Below, piece by piece: positions 7,889-15,729 of a DNA stretch of 20,187 bases. The stretch comes from JAGLTN01 sp035403325 (lineage in GTDB: Bacteria > Planctomycetota > Phycisphaerae > Sedimentisphaerales > Anaerobacaceae). The translations under genes were made by a program, and so were the position numbers. The notes beneath the pieces were generated by a model that was given only the letters and a program-made list of their open reading frames with translations, had not been told where the DNA came from and made no database searches. How positions within the stretch are numbered: the stretch's first letter is position 1; every line of letters begins with the position of its first letter. The DNA lies in contig CAZBKA010000049.1 in the NCBI GenBank assembly GCA_964492365.1, forward strand, positions 1 through 20,187, in the 5' to 3' direction.

Positions 7889-9631
7889 ATGGGACCTGCA
7901 ACCAAAGTACAACAAAAAGTTTGGCACATTACTCCTACCAGTGGCGAATCTGAACAGTTAGCTCAGTCGCTGAATGTTTCTCCGCTGGTTGCACAGGTGC
8001 TGATAAACCGTGGTATCTGTGATGCACAGCGGGCGTCTGTGTTTCTAAATCCTAAGCTAACATCTCTTATCAAACCTGAAGAAATGCCTGGTGTACCGGC
8101 GGCGGTTGAAAGAATCGTTAAGGCAATCAAAAATAATGAAAAAATAACGATTTACGGCGATTATGATGTAGACGGCATCACAAGCGTTTCAATTCTGATG
8201 CATCTTTTAAAAATTTTAGAGGCTAAGGTCGATTTTTATATTCCTCATAGAGTAGATGAGGGTTATGGTTTGAATTTAGAAGCGGTAAAATCGCTGGCTG
8301 AGGCTGGAACACAGCTTCTAGTGACTGTGGATTGCGGTATCGGGGCAATTGAGGCAGCAAAGCTTCTAAAAGACCTTGGTGTTGATTTGATCATTACAGA
8401 CCATCATCAACCTGGCGATGAATTGCCACCAGCGGTTGCAATTGTTCATGCGTGCCTTGACCGTAATTATCCGAATCAATTTTCCTGTGGTGCTATGGTA
8501 GCATATAAACTTGCGTGGGCACTGGCAAATGAATTTAATCCTGGTCAGAGGCTTGACCCGCCGCTGCGAAACTTCATGCTTAATGCGACAACGCTTGCGG
8601 CGATGGGGACGATTGCTGACGTGATGGATTTGCGAGGTGAAAACCGAATACTTGTAAGCTATGGTTTGAAGGCGTTGCCTCAATGTCAGCTTTCCGGGAT
8701 TCAGGCGTTGATAGATTCAACTAACCTTACAGGTCAGGGTCTGGATAGTTTTCATGTCGGTTATCGACTTGCTCCGATGCTTAATGCTGCGGGGAGGATG
8801 GGGCATGCAAGACTTGCTGTAGAGCTAATCACCAGCGAAAACCATCTTCGATCCATGCAAATAGCAGACTATCTTAAAGAGCAAAACGATTCTCGAAGAA
8901 GCTGTGAAAAAAAGATGGTCAAACAGGCCTGTGAATTAATTACTCAACTGGGGTTTAATCATCCAGACCGGAGAAGCATTGTTCTGGCAGATGAGGGGTG
9001 GCATATTGGTGTTGTCGGGATCGTTGCATCGCGGATAGTAGATAAATATTACAAACCTACAATAATGATAAACACATCGAACGGGATAGCTCACGGTTCA
9101 GCGAGGTCAGTTGAGGGATTTGATATACTGGCGGCTATCAACTCATTCGGTGAGCACCTGATAAGTGCCGGGGGGCATAAGATGGCAGCAGGTGTAACGC
9201 TGAAAACCGAAAAGGTTCCTGCTTTTGTCGATGCGATTGAAGCCTATGCACAGCAGCACCTGGTTAATGATGTCAATATTGACAAATTAACAATAGATGC
9301 TCAGGTTAACCTGGATCAATTAAACGAAAAAGTTGTAAGGCAGCTTGATAATCTTGGACCATTCGGGCAGGGAAATCCGGAGCCTGTATTTGCAACAAAA
9401 GGTGTCAGGTTGTACAGTCCACCGAGAAAAGTTGGTTCCAAAAATGATCATCTTCAGGTTGCGATTAAAGACAATACCGGTTCGCTGAGATGTATCGGTT
9501 TCGGAATGGGCAAATATGAAAAGAAACTGCTGGAGAATGAGTTCTTTAACGTGGCATATCAGCCTCAAATTAATACATATAACGGCTGTTCTACCGTACA
9601 GTTGGTTTTGACAGATATTCAATTCGAATAA
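7889..9631 (+). CDS. recJ: Single-stranded-DNA-specific exonuclease RecJ
   Basis: A 580-residue DHH-family 5'-3' single-strand DNA exonuclease of cytoplasmic recombination and repair pathways. Seen in order: DYDVDG (91-96, motif I), VTVDCGIG (145-152), DHH (171-173, metal-binding), LNAAGRMGHARLAVEL (298-313), DEGWHIGVVGIVASRI (368-383), GSARSVEGFDI (403-413) and GGHKMAAG (428-435, the DHHA1 glycine-rich motif). A C-terminal nucleic-acid-binding OB domain (about 460-575) holds LDNLGPFGQGNPEPVF. Length is typical of bacterial RecJ. An in-frame TGA directly precedes the ATG, fixing the earliest possible start at 7889; the ribosome binding site is weak (AGATGGA, about 13 nt upstream). The stop is 15 bp before the next gene. 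Confidence 0.96.
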   Translation: MGPATKVQQKVWHITPTSGESEQLAQSLNVSPLVAQVLINRGICDAQRASVFLNPKLTSLIKPEEMPGVPAAVERIVKAIKNNEKITIYGDYDVDGITSVSILMHLLKILEAKVDFYIPHRVDEGYGLNLEAVKSLAEAGTQLLVTVDCGIGAIEAAKLLKDLGVDLIITDHHQPGDELPPAVAIVHACLDRNYPNQFSCGAMVAYKLAWALANEFNPGQRLDPPLRNFMLNATTLAAMGTIADVMDLRGENRILVSYGLKALPQCQLSGIQALIDSTNLTGQGLDSFHVGYRLAPMLNAAGRMGHARLAVELITSENHLRSMQIADYLKEQNDSRRSCEKKMVKQACELITQLGFNHPDRRSIVLADEGWHIGVVGIVASRIVDKYYKPTIMINTSNGIAHGSARSVEGFDILAAINSFGEHLISAGGHKMAAGVTLKTEKVPAFVDAIEAYAQQHLVNDVNIDKLTIDAQVNLDQLNEKVVRQLDNLGPFGQGNPEPVFATKGVRLYSPPRKVGSKNDHLQVAIKDNTGSLRCIGFGMGKYEKKLLENEFFNVAYQPQINTYNGCSTVQLVLTDIQFE

Positions 9632-9646
9632 CAATGAGGTGCAATT

Positions 9647-10579
9647 ATGAACAGGTTTGACCGCAGAGATTTTTTGAAAGCATCTTTTTCAACTGCAGCA
9701 GCTATTGCCGCGGGTCTTAATTTACCATCGGCTGCAAAAGCGGATAAAAATAAAATATCCTGCAGGGACTTTCAAACGAGTGTTTCTTACAGCTCAAAGC
9801 CTTGGACGAATTTAAACTTCTACAATGATGCGAAGAATTTTACCTTTGCGATAGTATCTGACCGTGCAGGTTATTTTCGCCCGGGAGTTTTCAATACTGC
9901 AGTCGATAAACTGAATCTTATGCTTCCTGAATTTGTAATGAGCGTTGGTGATTTGATCGACGGCAATAGCGGAGTAACGAGTGTCGAGATGGCACAGGAA
10001 AAATGGGATGAATTCAACTATATGGTTGATCGACTTAGAATGCCTTTCTTCTATGTGGCGGGCAATCATGACCACGGTTATAACGATTCATTGCGTCAGG
10101 CATGGGAAAATAATAACGGCCCGAAGTATTATTATTTCACCTATAAAAATGTATTGATGCTGTGTCTGAACACAGAAGAAGACAATGTCGATTCGATGAC
10201 AGATGAACAGGTCAGGTATTTTGAAAACGTTATTAAAGCTCATAAAGATGTTCGGTGGACGTTTTTATTTTTTCATAATCCGTTGTGGATGAATAAGACA
10301 CCTAAGCCTTACTGGTTAAAAATCGAATCTATGCTGGGTGATAGAAATTACACGGTATTTGCCGGACATATCCATAATTATACAAAAACAGTTAAAAACG
10401 GGAGGAATTACTATACGTTGGCAACAACAGGCGGCTGTGGAAGCGGCGAAGGGGGCAATCCATCAGGACCGGCGAAAAGTGAATTTGACCATTTCGCATG
10501 GGTCACTATGACAGAAAAAGGGCCTGTAATCGCCAATATCATGCTTGACGGCGTGCTTGATGATGAGGGGAAAGCCTAA
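9647..10579 (+). CDS. Tat-exported calcineurin-like metallophosphoesterase
   Basis: A 310-residue protein. The N-terminus carries a twin-arginine signal: RRDFLK (6-11), then an Ala-rich hydrophobic stretch to about residue 32. The metallophosphoesterase motifs are SDRAG (71-75), GDLID (101-105), GNHD (139-142), FFHNP (198-202) and GHIHN (230-234). The usual D-x-H of the first motif is D-R-A here, so one metal-ligand histidine is absent, as in some extracytoplasmic members of the superfamily. The other metal-binding positions look intact. It probably cleaves a phosphate ester after export in folded form; the substrate is unknown. GAGGTG precedes the ATG. It sits 15 bp after recJ and is likely co-transcribed, although a functional link with DNA repair is not apparent. 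Confidence 0.87.
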   Translation: MNRFDRRDFLKASFSTAAAIAAGLNLPSAAKADKNKISCRDFQTSVSYSSKPWTNLNFYNDAKNFTFAIVSDRAGYFRPGVFNTAVDKLNLMLPEFVMSVGDLIDGNSGVTSVEMAQEKWDEFNYMVDRLRMPFFYVAGNHDHGYNDSLRQAWENNNGPKYYYFTYKNVLMLCLNTEEDNVDSMTDEQVRYFENVIKAHKDVRWTFLFFHNPLWMNKTPKPYWLKIESMLGDRNYTVFAGHIHNYTKTVKNGRNYYTLATTGGCGSGEGGNPSGPAKSEFDHFAWVTMTEKGPVIANIMLDGVLDDEGKA

Positions 10580-10622
10580 GATTTTTTTTCTATAATGCCG
10601 CTACAAACCTTAAAATACCGGT

Positions 10623-10658
10623 TTTTAGCACAAAAAGAGTTACTTTTTGCACAAAATG
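10623..10658 (+). repeat. Direct repeat with 21-bp period, upstream of a strong promoter
   Basis: TTTTAGCACAAAAAG (10623-10637) recurs as TTTTTGCACAAAATG (10644-10658), agreeing at 13 of 15 positions. CAAAAAG (10631-10637) and CTTTTTG (10643-10649) also form an inverted repeat. The pair ends 12 bp before the -35 box, a place typical for activator sites. Confidence 0.5.
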
Positions 10659-10670
10659 ATTGTTTTTTTC

Positions 10671-10699
10671 TTGACAAAGAAGATTTAATCGTCTATTAT
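10671..10699 (+). promoter_or_regulatory. Strong sigma70-type promoter for the PEP-CTERM gene
   Basis: A perfect TTGACA (10671-10676), a 17-nt spacer and TATTAT (10694-10699). The predicted start near 10706 gives a leader of about 225 nt. This is the closest match to consensus in the window. Confidence 0.75.
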
Positions 10700-10703
10700 A
10701 GGA

Positions 10704-10730
10704 CTTATTGGATATGTTCGAGCCAATAAG
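10704..10730 (+). promoter_or_regulatory. Hairpin at the predicted 5' end of the PEP-CTERM transcript
   Basis: CTTATTGG (10704-10711) pairs with CCAATAAG (10723-10730) across an 11-nt loop. It begins at the predicted transcription start and could protect the mRNA 5' end or act as an operator. Confidence 0.4.
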
Positions 10731-10754
10731 CAAGCAGTACAGGAGAGATTGTGA

Positions 10755-10814
10755 ATGAGAAGAAGGCAAGAGATTCCGTTATTCACTCCCCCCTTTGTAA
10801 TTAGTTTTTTATAA
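10755..10814 (+). CDS. Possible 19-residue leader peptide
   Basis: AGGAG (10741-10745) lies 9 nt before an ATG opening MRRRQEIPLFTPPFVISFL, then TAA. It lies wholly inside the long leader of the PEP-CTERM gene. Good ribosome-binding spacing is its only support; the composition is not informative and it may be chance. Confidence 0.25.
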   Translation: MRRRQEIPLFTPPFVISFL

Positions 10815-10931
10815 GCGCTTTATTCCTGTATTTTTCAGGATTACGTTTTTTAGAATGTAATTATTCACTTTAGGCTTCTACGTAAGTTGCGAGAGGTGCT
10901 GAAGTGTCATTTTGAGAAGAAGGAGTGCGAT

Positions 10932-11600
10932 ATGAGAAAGTTATTTTGTTTGGTATTGGTTCTTGCTTTTGTTGGGATGGCATCAGCTGCTACAAATCTG
11001 TTAAGTAATCCTGGATTTGAAGAGAGCGACACCAGTCTTAATGGCTGGACCACCTGGGATGCTGTAAGCTTTGAAGGTGCATGGGGAACAAGCTTTCCTG
11101 GTACAGCAACAATTTCGGAAGATACAGCAAGCGGATCTTGTTCAGTTCTGATTAACTGCAACACAGTCGATGGTTTTGCACAGCAGTTCGGAATCTACCA
11201 GGTAGTCAATGTACCAGTTGGTACAGAAGTAGCTCTTACGGGTATGTGGAAAGGTAATCTTGGCGGTGATGGCTGGGCCGAGCTTAAGATTGCAACTTGT
11301 GCAGTTGGCGCTTCTTTCGTTCTGGATGGAAATAAGCAGTATGCAGCTAAGATTGATACATACGGCTCACCAAATTCAAGACCAGGCGGCGTATGGGATT
11401 GGGAAAGCACAACTTTAGCACCATTATCAGGCAATACAATCGTTAGCCAAGGTCAGGTTATAGTTTACACCGAAATGGGTGGTTGGGGCACCGCTTCAAC
11501 ATTAATGCTTGATGACATGATGCTGGAAGTAGTTCCAGAGCCTATGACAATTGCACTGCTTGGATTGGGTGCTTTTGGTCTTATCAAGAGAAAAAAATAA
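10932..11600 (+). CDS. PEP-CTERM sorting-domain surface protein
   Basis: A 222-residue exported protein. Start 10932 is preferred over an in-frame ATG at 10887 because AAGGAG lies 8 nt before it and the signal peptide then begins at residue 1 (MRKLFCLVLVLAFVGMASA, cut near residue 19-20). Residues 22-30 (NLLSNPGFE) open a carbohydrate-binding-module-like beta-sandwich, rich in Trp, Gly, Ser and Thr, running to about 200. The C-terminus is a PEP-CTERM signal: VPEP (201-204), the hydrophobic segment MTIALLGLGAFGLI, and KRKK. Such tails are recognised by exosortase, which anchors or releases the protein at the cell surface; no exosortase gene lies in this window. It is a single-gene transcription unit with its own strong promoter, long leader and terminator. 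Function beyond surface display, possibly in matrix or glycan binding, is unknown. Confidence 0.9.
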   Translation: MRKLFCLVLVLAFVGMASAATNLLSNPGFEESDTSLNGWTTWDAVSFEGAWGTSFPGTATISEDTASGSCSVLINCNTVDGFAQQFGIYQVVNVPVGTEVALTGMWKGNLGGDGWAELKIATCAVGASFVLDGNKQYAAKIDTYGSPNSRPGGVWDWESTTLAPLSGNTIVSQGQVIVYTEMGGWGTASTLMLDDMMLEVVPEPMTIALLGLGAFGLIKRKK

Positions 11601-11629
11601 GTAAAAACCAAATATCAGATTAAAAATTA

Positions 11630-11662
11630 AAAGCTACGGTATTAAGTGCCGTAGCTTTTTTT
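11630..11662 (+). terminator. Intrinsic terminator of the PEP-CTERM gene
   Basis: AAAGCTACGG (11630-11639) pairs with CCGTAGCTTT (11649-11658) across a 9-nt loop, and the T-run continues to 11662. It lies 30 bp after the stop codon. Confidence 0.9.
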
Positions 11663-11699
11663 ATTTGGTTTAGGATTTGATGAGCAATTCTTTTTACAA

Positions 11700-11713
11700 A
11701 ATATTGCAATATT
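11700..11713. promoter_or_regulatory. Perfect 14-bp palindrome upstream of murE
   Basis: AATATTGCAATATT lies 46 bp before the murE start, after the previous gene's terminator. It overlaps the only place where a murE promoter could easily lie (TTGCAA at 11704-11709, with a weak -10 near 11727), so it may be an operator. AT-rich palindromes can arise by chance. Confidence 0.35.
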
Positions 11714-11758
11714 GCCTTTTAAAGTTAAAATAGGTGAAAATTTATTCTGGAGATTTGT

Positions 11759-13192
11759 ATGGTTTTTGAAGAATTGCTCAAAATAGTATCTTCGAACAAA
11801 AACATCAACGTTTGCAGTGATTCCCGTCTTGTTAAGGAAGGTGATGTTTTTGTTGCGATAAAAGGCAGTGTTTGTGACGGCCATGATTTTATGGACAGTG
11901 CACGTGCCAATGGTGCCGGGTACATTGTATCGCAGAAAATATGCAACTGCAAAGGTGCCAAGCTGGTACTGGTCGATGATACAACGCAAGCTCTGGGCAT
12001 GCTTGTTCAGGCAAGTAAGGATAACCCCGCATCAAAACTTACTTGTTTTGCTGTTACGGGTACCAACGGGAAGACAACTGTTGCGTTCCTGGTTCAATCT
12101 GTAGTTCAACATGCCGGTTTTAAGTGCGGGCTAATTGGAACGATCCTTTATGATACAGGATTAAAAAGGCTTCATTCACCTATGACAACTCCTGATAGTA
12201 TCGCAATTGCTGATATGACAAGTCAGATGGTCGAAGCAGGCTCAAAGTATATGGTTCTAGAAGCTTCAAGTCATGCGCTTGACCAGAATCGCCTGGCGAC
12301 GATTAATTTTAAGGCGGCAGCATTTACAAATCTTACTGGCGATCACCTCGATTATCATAAAACAGAAGAATGTTATCTTGAGGCCAAAACGCTTCTGTTT
12401 AAAAATTTATCTAAGGAGTCTACGGCTGTTTTAAACCAACAGTCGCCTCATGCGAAAAAAATAGCTGCCCAAACCAAAGCAAATATAATTTGGTATGCGG
12501 TCGATGAAGAGGCAGATCTTACAGCAACTATCAAACGCATGGATGTCGGTGGGACAGAATTTGTGATGAGTTATAAAGGTGAGCAGCAGATTTTGAAGAC
12601 CCCACTTATTGGTTTATATAACATAAGCAATCTTCTTGCAGCTGGAGGTCTTTGTCTGGCGGGTGGTTTTGATCTCGAAACAACTGCCAGAGGCCTCGAA
12701 GCTATGAAGGTTATTCCTGGCAGACTGGAAAAGGTTGAGTGCGATGCTGATTTTTCTGTCGTTATCGATTTTGCTCATACTGACGACGCGTTGACAAATG
12801 TTTTGAAGACATTGAAACTAATTTGCAAAGGGCGATTGATAGTTGTTTTCGGCTGTGGCGGCAACCGTGACAGAACCAAGCGGCCGAGGATGGCTAAGGC
12901 GGCTGAGAAATATGCTGATTTTATTGTTGTAACAAGCGATAATCCGAGAGGTGAACAGGCGGAATACATAATTGGGGAAATAATGACGGGATTCGATAAT
13001 CCTGTGTCTGAGAATATTGAAGTCGAAATCGAAAGAGCTGACGCTATAAAACTAGCAATCGATATGGCGAAAAAAGATGACATTGTTCTTATTGCAGGCA
13101 AAGGGCACGAGACGTATCAGATCATAGGCACAGAAAAAATTGAATTCAGCGACCAGAAAGTTGCTCTGGAGTGTCTTAGGAACAAGAAATGA
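11759..13192 (+). CDS. murE: UDP-MurNAc-L-Ala-D-Glu:meso-diaminopimelate ligase MurE
   Basis: A 477-residue cytoplasmic ATP-dependent ligase adding the third residue of the peptidoglycan stem peptide. The N-terminal UMP-binding domain has SDSRLVKEGDVFVAIKG (20-36). The central ATPase domain has the P-loop GTNGKTT (101-107), TTPD (143-146), EASSHAL (168-174), TGDHLDYH (193-200) and the probably carbamylated lysine K210 in YLEAKTLLF. The C-terminal domain has DFAHTDDAL (337-345), FGCGGNRD (364-371) and GKGHE (447-451). DNPR (394-397) is the signature for meso-diaminopimelate rather than lysine. GGAG lies 7 nt before the ATG. The stop overlaps the murF start by 4 bp (ATGA), indicating translational coupling. 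Confidence 0.96.
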   Translation: MVFEELLKIVSSNKNINVCSDSRLVKEGDVFVAIKGSVCDGHDFMDSARANGAGYIVSQKICNCKGAKLVLVDDTTQALGMLVQASKDNPASKLTCFAVTGTNGKTTVAFLVQSVVQHAGFKCGLIGTILYDTGLKRLHSPMTTPDSIAIADMTSQMVEAGSKYMVLEASSHALDQNRLATINFKAAAFTNLTGDHLDYHKTEECYLEAKTLLFKNLSKESTAVLNQQSPHAKKIAAQTKANIIWYAVDEEADLTATIKRMDVGGTEFVMSYKGEQQILKTPLIGLYNISNLLAAGGLCLAGGFDLETTARGLEAMKVIPGRLEKVECDADFSVVIDFAHTDDALTNVLKTLKLICKGRLIVVFGCGGNRDRTKRPRMAKAAEKYADFIVVTSDNPRGEQAEYIIGEIMTGFDNPVSENIEVEIERADAIKLAIDMAKKDDIVLIAGKGHETYQIIGTEKIEFSDQKVALECLRNKK

Positions 13193-14553
13193 AAAGTTTT
13201 TCAATCGCCTCTCTGGCAAAAATAATTAATTCATCTTTGAATGGTGGTTTTAGCGGCAGTTTAACCGGAATCAGTATTGACTCACGTACGATAAAAGCAG
13301 GCGATTGTTTCTTTGCGATCAAGGGAGACAATTTTGACGGCCATAATTATGTGACCAAAGCTTTTGAAAATGGCGCTTCATGTGCGATAGTAAATAAAAA
13401 TTACGCGTGCGACAACTTGCTAAAAGATAAAATTATCCTCAAAACAGATGATACGCTGCTAACTTTAGCTGATTTTGCAAGGGAATACAGAAAAGAGCAG
13501 AAGTTTAAAGTTGTTGCTATTACGGGTTCGGTGGGGAAAACGACAACAAGGAAAATTACATCTCATGTGCTGGGGAAGCATTTTAATGTTTTTCAGTCGC
13601 CGGCAAATTTTAATAATAATATCGGTTTGCCAATAACTTTGCTTGGTGCAGATCCGGAGCATGAAGTGGTTATCGCAGAGCTTGGTTCCAATTATCCGGG
13701 TGAGATAGAGTATCTTTCCAAAATTGCATTGGCGGATATTGGGGTTGTTACGACGGTCGCAGCGGCTCATTTGCAGGGGTTTAAAAATATAGACAATATA
13801 ATCGAAGAAAAATTATCAATCGCGGTTGGTCTTGCGGATGATGGTTTGCTGATAGTAAATGAAAAACTCAGGGGTGCCTGCGAGGAGAGAAATCTGAGGT
13901 TTTGTACTTTCGGACAGTCGGGAGAGGCTGATGTTTTCGCTGAAAATATTGAATTCGGGGACTTTTCGAGCTGTTTTAAGATTGATGGAGTAAAAATAGA
14001 GCTACCTTTGCCTGGGCCTGGGAATGTTGAAAACACTCTTGCAAGCTGGTCGATATGCAAGGCTTTAGGGGTTAGCATCACAGATTTTGCTGAGGCTGTA
14101 AAAACTGTCCAAGCAGCTTCAATGAGAACCGAAACTGTCAGAATCGGGAGTGTGACTGTTCTGGCGGATTGTTATAACGCTAATCCTGCTTCGATGAAGA
14201 ATGCACTTTCGATACTGAACAATATGAAAAGAACCGAAAAAGGTCGAAAGGTTTTTATCTGCGGCGACATGGGTGAACTTGGCAGCGATAGTGAAAATCT
14301 GCACCGTCAGCTTGGCGAGGATATATCGAAAACTGACCTGGACGCAGTTATCACGGTTGGTCCGCTTTCCGCAACCGCTGGTGAAATTCTGGGAAAAAAC
14401 AGCAATATTGAAATAAAATCTTTCAAAGATGTTAATTCTGCATGTAATAATCTGGAAAAAATCATCAAAGAATCCGATATAGTGTTGGTAAAAGGTTCGC
14501 GTTCGGTAAAACTTGAGATTGCGATAGAAAAACTAAAACAACTTTTCAGTTGA
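13189..14553 (+). CDS. murF: UDP-MurNAc-tripeptide:D-Ala-D-Ala ligase MurF
   Basis: A 454-residue cytoplasmic ligase that adds D-Ala-D-Ala to complete the UDP-MurNAc-pentapeptide. Seen in order: ISIDSRTIKAGDCFFAIKG (28-46) in the substrate-binding domain, the P-loop ITGSVGKTTT (111-120), NFNNNIGLP (140-148), AELGSNYPGEIE (163-174), the C-terminal-domain motif DCYNANPASM (327-336), GDMGELG (359-365) and VKGSRSVKLE (434-443). Length is normal for the family. It starts inside the last codons of murE (4-bp overlap), so the two products are probably made in step. mraY follows after 26 bp and uses the product of this enzyme. Confidence 0.96.
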   Translation: MKSFSIASLAKIINSSLNGGFSGSLTGISIDSRTIKAGDCFFAIKGDNFDGHNYVTKAFENGASCAIVNKNYACDNLLKDKIILKTDDTLLTLADFAREYRKEQKFKVVAITGSVGKTTTRKITSHVLGKHFNVFQSPANFNNNIGLPITLLGADPEHEVVIAELGSNYPGEIEYLSKIALADIGVVTTVAAAHLQGFKNIDNIIEEKLSIAVGLADDGLLIVNEKLRGACEERNLRFCTFGQSGEADVFAENIEFGDFSSCFKIDGVKIELPLPGPGNVENTLASWSICKALGVSITDFAEAVKTVQAASMRTETVRIGSVTVLADCYNANPASMKNALSILNNMKRTEKGRKVFICGDMGELGSDSENLHRQLGEDISKTDLDAVITVGPLSATAGEILGKNSNIEIKSFKDVNSACNNLEKIIKESDIVLVKGSRSVKLEIAIEKLKQLFS

Positions 14554-14579
14554 TTAACAAATTTTAGAAACAGGCAGGT

Positions 14580-15719
14580 ATGATTTATCATTTATTATGG
14601 CAGTTCCGTGATGTTTTCACGCATAAGTTGAGTTTTTATGCTTATCAGGAAGTAATGTTTCGTTCTGTAGCTGCGATTTTGACGAGTTTTTTGATAGCAA
14701 TACTGCTTGGACCCAAGATCATCCGCTGGCTGATGACCAAAAAGATTGGCGACAGACCTGAATTTCATAATGAAGCGTTAAACGAACTAACCAAACAAAA
14801 AGCCAACACCCCTACTATGGGCGGACTTATAATCATTTTGGGTGTACTTGTCAGCACTCTGTTGTGGGCAAAGCTTGATAACCCTTTTGTTCAAAAAGCC
14901 ATTTTCGTTATGATATGGTTCGGCGTATTGGGCGGATTTGACGACTGGTTAAAATTGACGAGCGACATTAAGCATCGCAGCAGGGATGGATTAAAAGCAT
15001 GGGAAAAGCTGCTTTTCCAGATTGGCGGAGCTGTTCTTACGGCGAGGTTTTTGTATGCTGATTTTAAATATATAGAGGACGGTACCCTTTTCTGGGTGCC
15101 CTTTTATAAGTACGGTATTCCGCTGGCAACGTGGGTTTTCGTGATGATCGCGATATTCTACCTGACAGCTACAAGCAACGCAGTGAACCTGACCGATGGA
15201 ATGGATGGTTTGGCTTCCGGCTGTGTTGGCATTATGAGTTTGGTACTTGTTCTGCTTTGCTATATGGCTTCGGAGACAATGACAAGAACCAGTCAGATAA
15301 CCTGGTCGAGCTATCTTTTGCTGCCTCATATTCCACATGCAGGTGAACTATGTATTTTTTATTCGAGCATCTGCGGCGCTGTTCTTGGTTTTCTATGGTT
15401 TAATTGTCACCCTGCACAGTCATTTATGGGAGATGTAGGTTCCCTTCCTCTTGGTGCGGCAATGGGTTATGGTGCTCTTGTTACGAGACATGAGATATTG
15501 CTTTTACTTATAGGCGGTGTTTTTGTAATGGAACTGATGAGCGTAATAATTCAGGTGAGCTATTTCAAATATTCAGGAGGAAAAAGGGTTTTCAAATGTG
15601 CCCCGATACACCACCATTTCCATCTTTCCGGCTGGAGCGAACCCCAGGTAGTTGTCAGGTTCTGGATCATGGCAACGGTTTTTGCAGCAATCGCATTAGC
15701 AACTTTGAAACTTCGATAG
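14580..15719 (+). CDS. mraY: Phospho-MurNAc-pentapeptide transferase MraY
   Basis: A 379-residue inner-membrane enzyme transferring phospho-MurNAc-pentapeptide from UDP to undecaprenyl phosphate, forming lipid I. About ten hydrophobic segments are visible. Family signatures are NTPTMGG (76-82), FDDWLKL (120-126) with the catalytic Asp pair D121-D122, NLTDGMDGLA (203-212), FMGDVGSLPLGA (282-293) and the histidine-rich loop APIHHHFHLSGW (341-352). GCAGGT lies just before the ATG. Last gene of the murE-murF-mraY unit; the stop is only 10 bp from the stop of a convergent gene and I see no terminator in between. murD, ftsW and murG, which often follow mraY, are absent here. Confidence 0.96.
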   Translation: MIYHLLWQFRDVFTHKLSFYAYQEVMFRSVAAILTSFLIAILLGPKIIRWLMTKKIGDRPEFHNEALNELTKQKANTPTMGGLIIILGVLVSTLLWAKLDNPFVQKAIFVMIWFGVLGGFDDWLKLTSDIKHRSRDGLKAWEKLLFQIGGAVLTARFLYADFKYIEDGTLFWVPFYKYGIPLATWVFVMIAIFYLTATSNAVNLTDGMDGLASGCVGIMSLVLVLLCYMASETMTRTSQITWSSYLLLPHIPHAGELCIFYSSICGAVLGFLWFNCHPAQSFMGDVGSLPLGAAMGYGALVTRHEILLLLIGGVFVMELMSVIIQVSYFKYSGGKRVFKCAPIHHHFHLSGWSEPQVVVRFWIMATVFAAIALATLKLR

Positions 15720-15729
15720 TAAGCGGTGG

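Larger units (their letters stand above)
10580..10931. other. Promoter and long leader region before the PEP-CTERM gene
   Basis: The 352-bp gap holds a near-palindrome around ACCGGT (10611-10627), a 21-bp-period direct repeat (10623-10658), a strong promoter (10671-10699) and a predicted leader of about 225 nt. The leader contains a hairpin (10704-10730), a 19-codon frame (10755-10814), a LacI-type operator-like sequence (10810-10823) and a weak stem followed by a T-run (10824-10851). Confidence 0.6.

Noticed and set aside
10824..10851. Intrinsic terminator in the PEP-CTERM leader
   Set aside because: The stem is only 5 bp (TCCTG/CAGGA) and the T-run begins several bases after it; kept only as part of the leader finding.
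10887..10931. Upstream in-frame ATG extending the PEP-CTERM protein by 15 residues
   Set aside because: It would bury the signal peptide behind a charged extension; AAGGAG is correctly spaced for the ATG at 10932.
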